DNA of 9,131 bases, taken from the NCBI GenBank assembly GCA_902766575.1, contig CACXED010000233.1, positions 1 to 9,131 of the forward strand. The letters are read 5' to 3'. The position numbers and the translations under genes are program-made. Below are positions 1 to 5,230 of this stretch, piece by piece (positions within the stretch are counted from its first letter, which is position 1; each line of letters starts with the position of its first letter). The notes under the pieces are model-generated. The model worked only from the letters and a program-made list of their open reading frames with translations. It did no database searches and was not told the origin of the DNA. Origin of the DNA: an uncultured Ruminococcus sp. GTDB taxonomy: Bacteria; Bacillota; Clostridia; Oscillospirales; CAG-272.

Positions 1-144
1 GCAGTTATCTGTGCTGCCGTCGTCCGAGAAGATTATCTCAAAATTGCCGCCGAAGGTCGCATCCATATACTCCGACGTCTGTCTGAGTGTGTCGGCGATG
101 ATCGCCGACTCGTTGTACATTGGTATCACAAGGGAAACTTTCAT
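1..144 (-). CDS. Family 2 glycosyltransferase, N-terminal 48 residues (cut by window edge)
   Basis: Reading the minus strand from an ATG at 144 gives 48 codons that run off the left edge. The peptide begins MKVSLVIPMYNE and reaches FEIIFSDDGSTDN, the classic start of a GT-A fold family 2 glycosyltransferase: first beta strand and VIPxYNE loop at residues 4-12, and the nucleotide-sugar binding DDGSTD at residues 41-46. Such enzymes transfer a sugar from a nucleotide-sugar donor to a lipid or polysaccharide carrier; the short spacing resembles polyprenyl-phosphate glycosyltransferases, but the acceptor cannot be told from this fragment. The start lies 4 nt after the rlmA stop and has a purine-rich AGAAAGAAG ahead of it inside the rlmA end, so it is probably co-transcribed and coupled with rlmA. 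The family is clear; the substrate is unknown. Confidence 0.85.
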   Translation of the reverse strand, partial: MKVSLVIPMYNESAIIADTLRQTSEYMDATFGGNFEIIFSDDGSTDNC

Positions 145-148
145 CGAG

Positions 149-958
149 TCACTTCTTTCTGTAAACGAATATATCAAAATCGGCGGTGATCTCCAGCGCC
201 GTCAGCAAATCGAGCTTCGCGGCGTCCTCCCGAGAGGTTCGGAAAGCGTAGGGCGTCATTGAAAAGAGCCGCTTTATGTTCTCGCCCTCGCAGACAAAGC
301 CGTAGCTCAGCTCCGAGCCGCCGACAGGCTCAAAGCCCTCGGGGAGATCGCGTCTGCCCGCGTTTTCGTAGACCTCGTCGTAAACCGCCCGCTTCAGCTC
401 GATAAGATGCCGCTTTCCCGCAGCTCCGACGATCAGCAGCCCGCCAGGACGCAGGATCCGCGCGAACTCAGCCTCGGCTATCGGCGCAAAGACGCTGACG
501 ACAGCCGCGCAGGACGAGCTTGCGACCGGCAGCGAGAATATGCTCGCGGTACCGAAGAACGCGCCGCTCTGCAACGCCCTCGCGCGTTTAGCCGCGTGCT
601 CGCAGGCGTGCTTTGAGAGGTCGAAGCCATACACCCTCGCGTCGGGTCTTGCAAGCGCGAAAAGATTTGTATAATAGCCCTCGCCGCAGCCCGCGTCGAC
701 GATGACTCCGTCCGGCGGAAGCCTTTCGGACAGAGCCTCGGCGAACAGACGGTAGGCTCCGCTGTCGAGAAATGCGGTGCGCGCTCTCACCATGTCACGA
801 TCGTCTCCCGAGGTTCCGGGAGCGGCGGTCAGCGTTGCGTAGCCGCTCTTGGCGATGTCAAAGCAGTGCCGCTTTTCGCAGTAGAGACTGTTTTTCTCGC
901 GGCGGAGCGGCGACTCGATCCCGCGCGCCCGGCATACCGGGCAGATAAGCTCGTCCAT
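149..958 (-). CDS. rlmA: 23S rRNA (guanine-N1)-methyltransferase, RlmA family
   Basis: 269 residues, the usual length of RlmA. An N-terminal zinc finger is formed by C6, C9, C27 and H31 (CPVC ... C-x3-H), followed by the family signature FDIAKSGYATL (33-43) and GDDRDMVRARTAFLDSGAY (51-69). The S-adenosylmethionine-binding Rossmann domain has motif I VDAGCGEGYY (87-96), an acidic residue ending the second strand in FDLS (D113), and SVFAP plus the RPGGLL turn further on. Known members methylate N1 of G745 (Gram-negative RlmA-I) or G748 (Gram-positive RlmA-II/TlrB) in 23S rRNA hairpin 35; TlrB contributes to tylosin resistance. Which guanine is modified here cannot be read from sequence alone. 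The ATG is 1 nt after the stop of the beta-helix gene with no strong Shine-Dalgarno, suggesting translational coupling in the sortase operon. SAM enzymes also fit the nearby ahcY, though that gene is a separate unit. Confidence 0.9.
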   Translation of the reverse strand: MDELICPVCRARGIESPLRREKNSLYCEKRHCFDIAKSGYATLTAAPGTSGDDRDMVRARTAFLDSGAYRLFAEALSERLPPDGVIVDAGCGEGYYTNLFALARPDARVYGFDLSKHACEHAAKRARALQSGAFFGTASIFSLPVASSSCAAVVSVFAPIAEAEFARILRPGGLLIVGAAGKRHLIELKRAVYDEVYENAGRRDLPEGFEPVGGSELSYGFVCEGENIKRLFSMTPYAFRTSREDAAKLDLLTALEITADFDIFVYRKK

Positions 959-959
959 A

Positions 960-2291
960 TCAGATACGCGCTGTTCCGTCGGTGAACAGCTTGGCGAGCC
1001 CCTCTCCGCGTCCGGCGCGAGAGCGCCCGAACCAGTCCCCGACGAGCGAGCTTATGTCAGGCTTTTCAAACACCGCGCCCTCGTCGCCGAACGAGCCGAG
1101 CTCGTCGGCGCTATAGCTCCGGTCTCCGAAGCGGCAGAGGAGATCCCGGTTTGTCGTGTAGTATTTATTTCCCGAGAGCCGGAGCTGAGCGTTCGCGCCG
1201 TCGTCGATTATCGAGTAGATCGCCGCGCCGGTCGCCTCGCAGAAGATGTTGTTCTTCACGGTGAAGGAGCCGCCGTCGCTCGGAGCGGTTATGCGCCAGA
1301 TAAAGAGGTGATGTCCCATCGGCTGAGGATAGATCTCGGAGCTTCTCGGGATCGTGTCTCCGAACGCCGTGAAGCCGCCGCCCGCATAGAGGCAGATATT
1401 GTCCGAGAACTCGCAGTCGACGGGCATCCGGTCGCGTCCCTCGTAGGCTGCCATGCCGTAGTCGACGAAAAGGTTGCGCCGCATGACCAGACGGTGAGCC
1501 GGAGTCGTATTCTGACCGCCCTGCTGAGTGATACAGGAGTCGTAAATATTGTTGAAATAGCAGTCCTCGATCAGAATATCGTCGCCGATATTCCAGAACT
1601 CGATGGCGTTGCCGAAGCGTATTCGCAGTCCGCGGTTCCAGACCGCTCCGCCGATAAAGAGGAACGAGCAGCGCTCAACCCTGACATGGTGCGCTCCGCC
1701 CGAAAGCCCGTGGACTCCGCTGCCGTAGAAGCAGAGATCGCCCAAAGCCGTGTAGCTCTTGTTCTGGACGAGACAGCGCTTGCCGTAGAGCACGCACTCG
1801 ATATGGCTCCGGACCCTGCCGGGATTTCCGACCGAATAGAGCAGCACCCGCTGAGCGACCGGCTCCGCCGAGTGATCTCCCATGCCGATACGGCTGTCAT
1901 ACCAGTCGCCCGGAGCTGCGAGCTTATCCTCGTCCCAGCGCAGAGTAGCGCCGATCCTGCCGTTATCGAAAATGAAGTTGCAGACCTCTGTCGAAAGCTC
2001 TTTTTTATATTCCCAGACATTCGGAGATACTTCAACCCAGTCGTCGGGATCGCTCACGTCAGCCGAGCCGCAGAAAACCGGGTTCGCACCCTCGCCGTAG
2101 GCTCCGTAGCTGACATAAGCCCCGGGAGCGCCCTCGACGCAGTAAAGGCAGTCGCGTATAAAGCTGCCGCGCCTGAAAAGTATGCTGTCGCCCGGCTTCA
2201 CGTCGAGATCGCGATAGCTTTTTCTCGCTTTTTCCGGCGAGGAGCCGTCAAGCCTGTCGCTTCCGTTTGCAGGATCAATGTAGTAAATCAT
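960..2291 (-). CDS. Right-handed parallel beta-helix protein (polysaccharide-lyase-like), no signal peptide
   Basis: 443 residues. The start YYIDPANGSDRLDGSSPEKA, with PGDSILFRRG at about 33-42 and YGAYGEGANPVFCGS at about 62-76, is the recurrent N-terminal module of pectate-lyase-fold beta-helix proteins. The middle (about 170-390) has degenerate coils of the type VRVERCSFLF, ILIEDCYFNN, LVMRRNLFVD, FSDNICLYAG and FTVKNNIFCE, with N/C/F ladders every 20-30 residues. Such folds occur in polysaccharide lyases, hydrolases, epimerases and non-enzymatic adhesion proteins; no catalytic set could be assigned, so substrate and activity are unknown. There is no signal peptide or membrane segment, odd for a polysaccharide-acting fold; it may act in the cytoplasm or be exported non-classically. 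An AAGGAG at 2301-2306 lies 9 nt before the ATG and confirms the start. It follows the sortase gene by 19 nt. Confidence 0.8.
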   Translation of the reverse strand: MIYYIDPANGSDRLDGSSPEKARKSYRDLDVKPGDSILFRRGSFIRDCLYCVEGAPGAYVSYGAYGEGANPVFCGSADVSDPDDWVEVSPNVWEYKKELSTEVCNFIFDNGRIGATLRWDEDKLAAPGDWYDSRIGMGDHSAEPVAQRVLLYSVGNPGRVRSHIECVLYGKRCLVQNKSYTALGDLCFYGSGVHGLSGGAHHVRVERCSFLFIGGAVWNRGLRIRFGNAIEFWNIGDDILIEDCYFNNIYDSCITQQGGQNTTPAHRLVMRRNLFVDYGMAAYEGRDRMPVDCEFSDNICLYAGGGFTAFGDTIPRSSEIYPQPMGHHLFIWRITAPSDGGSFTVKNNIFCEATGAAIYSIIDDGANAQLRLSGNKYYTTNRDLLCRFGDRSYSADELGSFGDEGAVFEKPDISSLVGDWFGRSRAGRGEGLAKLFTDGTARI

Positions 2292-2300
2292 ATTGATTTT

Positions 2301-2306
2301 CTCCTT
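2301..2306 (-). promoter_or_regulatory. Ribosome binding site of the beta-helix gene
   Basis: Minus-strand AAGGAG, 9 nt before the ATG at 2291. It fits in the 19-nt gap after the sortase stop and fixes the start so that no upstream signal peptide can have been missed. Confidence 0.8.
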
Positions 2307-2310
2307 AAAT

Positions 2311-3375
2311 TTATCTCTCCACCTTTACGAGCTTTGCCTGAAGCGCGTAGCGGTAGAGTCCGGCGGGGTCGTTCTTACAGGTCGAGAGCGTGATGATCCG
2401 GTCGTCGGCGGTGAAATCCATATGCTTATTGAACATGGACTTGTCCTGCATCTCGTAGCAGAAGTCGACAAACTCGCTGTCCGAGTCGAAATACATCTCG
2501 AAATAGTGATAGGTCTCAATCGCCTCGAACACCGCGAAGGGCTCGTAGGTGTAGATGCCGTCAAAGGTGTATATCTCGATGACCTTTGAGTTGAAGGTCT
2601 CCTCGTCAAAGAATTCCATGACGTTGTTGAACATATTTCCGTCCTTCATGTTGTGACCGTAGAAGACGGTGTTCCGGTTCATTTCCATGTCGCGGTAGGC
2701 GCGGAAGTCGGCGAAGATCGAGCCGCAGACCATATATTCTCCGGTGTAGGCGTGCTCGAGATAGTATTCGTTGTCGGTATACTGAACGACGGGGAAGCTG
2801 ATCCGTGTGCCGTCGATGTAGATGTAGCCGAAGATATCGGGATTGACGCCCTTGAGATAGGTGAGGTTAGACTTCATCTGCTCAAATCTCACGTTGTAGG
2901 AGTTGTCGCCCAGCTCGTCGAGGAGATCCTCGGCGTCGGTGGTGAGGTTTGTGTAGTAGTCGGGCAGAGCCGAGATCGGTCTTGAGCGCTGAGCGAGCCG
3001 GACGGCGTGCTCTCCGCCACCCAGCGTGGTGTTGAAGATATCCTGCGCGATCGAGCCGTAGAGATCGTCTCCGCGCTTGTAGTCGATAAAGCTCTGCGCC
3101 AGTCTTATCGCGCTGCCGACGAAGATCACAGCGCAGACGGCGATTATGAGCCTGCGCGCACCCTCGATAATCAGCTCCTGCGCGGTGTATTTTTTCTTGG
3201 GAGGCGGAGGAGCGATGTCGTCCGGAGTCAGCACCTTGAGAGAGTGCAGGAAGGGATCCGAGTCGTCGTCGCGCCTCACCTCCGAGAGCTCGTAGGCGGT
3301 ATCGCAGATATCGCCGGCAGGCGAGGGCTCTGCGGCGGGCTTTTTGAATCTGTCAAGCAGTTTTCTGAGGTTCAA
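2311..3375 (-). CDS. srtB: Class B-type sortase, membrane-anchored, with long N-terminal cytoplasmic tail (TTG start)
   Basis: 354 residues. Residues 1-75 are a charged, proline-containing tail (PPPPKKK at 57-62), 76-96 a single membrane span (LIIAVCAVIFVGSAI), 97-175 an extracytoplasmic linker, and about 176-354 the sortase barrel. The barrel shows NPDIFGYIYIDGT, the catalytic histidine in YGHNM (H241), the catalytic cysteine in TLSTC (C333) and the arginine in YRYAL (R342). The TLSTC box and helical insert before it (EFVDFCYEMQ, about 301-310) fit class B. Sortases cleave a C-terminal sorting signal of secreted proteins and join them to peptidoglycan or to each other; no LPXTG-like substrate is encoded here. 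Class B enzymes usually have about 240 residues, so the extra length is the tail and linker. The start is TTG, chosen because TGGAGG at 3382-3387 lies 6 nt upstream. First gene of the operon. The gene symbol reflects class, not proven orthology. Confidence 0.9.
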   Translation of the reverse strand: MNLRKLLDRFKKPAAEPSPAGDICDTAYELSEVRRDDDSDPFLHSLKVLTPDDIAPPPPKKKYTAQELIIEGARRLIIAVCAVIFVGSAIRLAQSFIDYKRGDDLYGSIAQDIFNTTLGGGEHAVRLAQRSRPISALPDYYTNLTTDAEDLLDELGDNSYNVRFEQMKSNLTYLKGVNPDIFGYIYIDGTRISFPVVQYTDNEYYLEHAYTGEYMVCGSIFADFRAYRDMEMNRNTVFYGHNMKDGNMFNNVMEFFDEETFNSKVIEIYTFDGIYTYEPFAVFEAIETYHYFEMYFDSDSEFVDFCYEMQDKSMFNKHMDFTADDRIITLSTCKNDPAGLYRYALQAKLVKVER

Positions 3376-3381
3376 GCTGTG

Positions 3382-3387
3382 CCTCCA
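3382..3387 (-). promoter_or_regulatory. Ribosome binding site deciding the sortase TTG start
   Basis: Minus-strand TGGAGG, 6 nt before the TTG at 3375-3373. No ATG in this frame is better placed, so a TTG start is the best reading. Confidence 0.75.
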
Positions 3388-3429
3388 AAAATTCCGGAAT
3401 AATAATGCGGATTTGTTTTTACTCCTATT

Positions 3430-3458
3430 ATTATAAATGAGAAAAGCGGTTATTTCAA
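3430..3458 (-). promoter_or_regulatory. Sigma-A promoter of the sortase/beta-helix/rlmA/glycosyltransferase operon
   Basis: On the minus strand TTGAAA (3458-3453), a 17-nt spacer, then TATAAT (3435-3430): five of six and six of six consensus bases with ideal spacing. Transcription would start near 3423, giving a leader of about 48 nt to the sortase TTG. An A8 tract (3470-3477 read on the minus strand) lies 11 nt upstream of the -35 and could act as an UP element. A 7-bp inverted repeat, GAAAAGC (3441-3447) and GCTTTTC (3460-3466), brackets the -35 box and may be an operator. Confidence 0.8.
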
Positions 3459-3510
3459 GGCTTTTCCGATTTTTTTTCGAGTATTGTTACAAATTTATAA
3501 TAAATGCAGC

Positions 3511-3539
3511 AATAAAGCCCGGCGGACCCGGGCTTTATT
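3511..3539 (-). terminator. Intrinsic terminator after the decayed binding-protein gene
   Basis: Perfect 12-bp stem, AATAAAGCCCGG (3511-3522) with CCGGGCTTTATT (3528-3539), and a 5-nt loop. It starts 9 nt past the current stop of the truncated binding-protein gene and 17 nt past its original out-of-frame stop, so it is probably the native terminator of that gene. The U-rich arm (CTTTATT) replaces a clean T run; the symmetric stem would also work from the other strand. Confidence 0.8.
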
Positions 3540-3547
3540 ATAGGCTT

Positions 3548-4132
3548 TTAAGAGATTATTTTCCGTAATTTCTGTAGGCGTCGTTGATCTGTCCACTTGC
3601 CTTCCTTGACGAGCGAGTAGAGGTCGCCGATCTTGTAGTCGTCGGCCATCGTCTTGTTGAAGTACATACAGTAAAGTCCGTCCCACATCGAGACCGCGAT
3701 ATCGCCGGTGATCATAAAGAGGCACTTGTTCAGCGTCAGGCTCTCGGTGCATTTTTCCGACCACCAGGGATTTGACTGAACTATCTCGGGAATGTCGTTG
3801 ATGTTGAGGAACATTCCGTTCATTGCCGGAGTCACCATGCAGGCCTGATAGCCGGCGACCACATCAAAGGAGCCGTCGTTTGACATTATCGAGCCGGTCA
3901 TGAACTTGTCAAAGATGTCGCGGACGTTCCACGAGCCCTCTACGCCGAGGAATTTCAGATCGACGTTGTAGTCCTCCCCGACCTTCTGATTCCGGCGGAA
4001 GATCGCGTCGCTGACGAGGTCGCCGGTCTCCTCCTCGATGTCGAACTCGTATGCCATTTCGGTGCGGTGGAGGATAGTGAACTCCTTTCCGCCGTAGTCG
4101 GGGAGCGGAGCCTCGGTTTCTTCCATGCACAA
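3548..4132 (-). pseudogene. Decayed carbohydrate solute-binding protein gene (5' truncated, internal deletion)
   Basis: The 194-codon frame is a paralogue of the intact binding protein at 7230-8699. Aligned blocks include GGKEFTILHRTEMAYEFD with GGREFNIISRTNFTYEFD, then SNPWWSEK with DKPWWSKG, and KIGDLYSLVKEGKWT with KLGDLYQIVRDGEWT. It has no signal peptide: the frame opens with TTG or ATG at 4132/4126 after an in-frame stop at 4163-4165, and only LSYFSVVLC followed by the linker EETEAPLPD remains. After GKWT (about 3600) homology stops abruptly. The next frame over reads GQINDAYRNYGK and a TAA at 3556-3558, which resembles the C-terminal end of such proteins. So about 250 codons, including most of the second lobe, were deleted with a frameshift. 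The intact family has about 490 residues. The product cannot be a working lipoprotein; it most likely is a pseudogene. Its terminator survives at 3511-3539. Confidence 0.8.
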
Positions 4133-4189
4133 AACGACCGAAAAATAGGATAATTTGCTTTCTTAGTTAGATATTTAACATATAAGCTC

Positions 4190-4217
4190 AAAATACCGGT
4201 TTGAAATATAATTTCAA
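4190..4217 (-). promoter_or_regulatory. Possible relic promoter of the decayed binding-protein gene, with inverted-repeat operator
   Basis: On the minus strand TTGAAA (4217-4212), 16 nt, TATTTT (4195-4190). The -35 lies inside a perfect 8-bp inverted repeat, TTTGAAAT-ATA-ATTTCAAA (4200-4218). The placement suits repression or activation of the gene that starts near 4132. The -10 matches only four of six bases and the downstream gene is broken, so this is tentative. Confidence 0.35.
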
Positions 4218-4223
4218 AAAGAG

Positions 4224-4249
4224 CTCCGGACCGTCTGAGCGATCCGGAG
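4224..4249 (-). terminator. Intrinsic terminator of the AraC-family gene
   Basis: CTCCGGA (4224-4230) pairs with TCCGGAG (4243-4249) around a 12-nt loop. Read on the minus strand the stem is followed by CTCTTTTTG, a T run just after the hairpin. It lies about 92 nt after the AraC stop at 4341; the intervening 4250-4340 shows no gene. Confidence 0.6.
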
Positions 4250-4340
4250 AAAATATAGTCAATACCGCATAGTTCACGGCTCACGCCTTAAGCACGCATC
4301 CGCCTGCCCAATTTCGTCTTAGCTGCATGGCGACTCATCT

Positions 4341-5099
4341 TCACTCCGCGTTATCATTGAAAGATTTCCGGTACTCGGTGGGAGAGAGCGAAAAATGCTT
4401 TCTGAACTCCCGGGAGAAGCGGAGCGGATCATCATAGCCTATCGAGCTCGCGATCATGCCGATAGGATAATTGCTCTGATGAAGAAGCCAGCACGCGTAT
4501 TCCATCCGCCGCTTCTGCTTGTACTGGAGCGGAGACATTCCCTCATACCTGACGAAAACGTCTCTCAGATAGCACCGGCTGATGCAGAGCCTGTCGGCGA
4601 TTTCGCCGATCTGCAGATTTTCATTGAGATTGTCGTCAATCATTTTCTTGGCAAGGTATACATACCGTTTCCCGCAGTTCAGCGCCTGCACGTTATCCGG
4701 CTTGTGAAGGGAAAGGGCGATCTTGGGAAACGTGTCAGTCCAGAGAGAGTCGTTCTCCATGGGATTTATTGCGTATACCAGCTCAAAGAACGCGCTCAGC
4801 TTTCTTTGCAGGTCGTGATGAAATATGCCGTTCTCGTCCGATGAAACGGCGTCGGGAAACAACGAGCTGTCGTCGCCCTCCATGGAAATCCAATAATATT
4901 CCCACGGGTCGGAGGGATCCTGACAGAATTCCACATACTTTCCGTACCGGCTGATGAACCCCATTCCGCTGCTTACCTTTATGCCGTTGAAATACCCCTG
5001 ACCCGCTACCACATAATGACAGGTGTTTTTTGCGCTTATTTTTCGGAACGGTTTATGATCCGGCGGGCACTTCTCGTGTCCGAAACCATATATCCTCAT
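4341..5099 (-). CDS. AraC-family transcriptional regulator of the divergent sugar operon
   Basis: 252 residues from the chosen start. The N-terminal half resembles the cupin-like sugar-sensing domain (YVVAGQGYFNG at about 29-39, WEYYWISMEG at about 66-75). The C-terminal third holds the two helix-turn-helix units of AraC/XylS proteins: LQIGEIADRLCISRCYLRDVF (about 162-182) and YPIGMIASSIGYDDPLRFSREFRKHF (about 211-236), then the usual SPTEYRK end. An ATG 33 nt upstream (5132) is also in frame, but it lies at the predicted transcription start and lacks a Shine-Dalgarno. The ATG at 5099 has GGAGG (5105-5109) 5 nt before it, so I use it. Divergent placement against the DUF6259/binding-protein operon suggests it controls that operon in response to a sugar. 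The inducer is unknown. Confidence 0.88.
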   Translation of the reverse strand: MRIYGFGHEKCPPDHKPFRKISAKNTCHYVVAGQGYFNGIKVSSGMGFISRYGKYVEFCQDPSDPWEYYWISMEGDDSSLFPDAVSSDENGIFHHDLQRKLSAFFELVYAINPMENDSLWTDTFPKIALSLHKPDNVQALNCGKRYVYLAKKMIDDNLNENLQIGEIADRLCISRCYLRDVFVRYEGMSPLQYKQKRRMEYACWLLHQSNYPIGMIASSIGYDDPLRFSREFRKHFSLSPTEYRKSFNDNAE

Positions 5100-5104
5100 A
5101 GCTG

Positions 5105-5109
5105 CCTCC
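5105..5109 (-). promoter_or_regulatory. Ribosome binding site deciding the AraC-family start
   Basis: Minus-strand GGAGG, 5 nt before the ATG at 5099. It lies inside the coding frame if the upstream ATG (5132) were used, and it favours the shorter 252-residue protein. Confidence 0.75.
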
Positions 5110-5135
5110 AGAAAATACAGCGATTTTGCCATATT

Positions 5136-5164
5136 ATTATATCATTATGCAATGGTAAAATCAA
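5136..5164 (-). promoter_or_regulatory. Promoter of the AraC-family gene
   Basis: Minus strand TTGATT (5164-5159), 17 nt, TATAAT (5141-5136). The start point would be near 5129, giving a leader of about 30 nt to the ATG at 5099 and excluding the ATG at 5132 as a practical start. The -35 overlaps the distal GGTAAAAT repeat, which would allow autoregulation. Confidence 0.7.
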
Positions 5165-5181
5165 GACTTTTCAGGTAAAAT
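5154..5181. promoter_or_regulatory. Candidate AraC-type operator: GGTAAAAT direct repeat with 20-bp period
   Basis: GGTAAAAT occurs at 5154-5161 and again, identical and in the same orientation, at 5174-5181. AraC-family proteins commonly bind two same-orientation half-sites about 21 bp apart, one per helix-turn-helix/monomer, on one DNA face. The first copy overlaps the -35 of the araC promoter and the place where the plus-strand -35 should be; the second abuts the plus-strand -10. That geometry could serve activation or, for the second copy, repression. Chance is possible since the region is AT-rich. Confidence 0.5.
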
Positions 5182-5186
5182 ATAAT
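5181..5186 (+). promoter_or_regulatory. -10 box of the DUF6259/binding-protein operon, -35 lacking
   Basis: Perfect TATAAT on the plus strand, 45 nt before the ATG at 5231; transcription would start near 5193. At the expected -35 position (about 5158-5163, AAATCA) there is no match to TTGACA and no TGn extension of the -10. Such promoters usually need an activator, fitting the AraC neighbour. Confidence 0.55.
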
Positions 5187-5230
5187 ATGCTAGCAATAAA
5201 AAACGCATATGCGCAGAAAAGGAAGTCCAT

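Noticed and set aside
1308..2393. Long plus-strand open frame (361 codons) opposite the beta-helix gene
   Set aside because: It is antisense to a well-supported gene, spans into the sortase gene, has no ribosome binding site and a composition (A/V/R-rich, no domain) typical of a codon-bias shadow.
3955..4284. Possible alternative N-terminus for the broken binding protein in another frame (109 codons)
   Set aside because: The upstream part has no hydrophobic signal core or lipobox and crosses the araC terminator, so it does not supply the missing signal peptide.
3500..4340. Mobile element as cause of the deletion
   Set aside because: No transposase frame, target-site duplication or terminal inverted repeats were seen around the scar.
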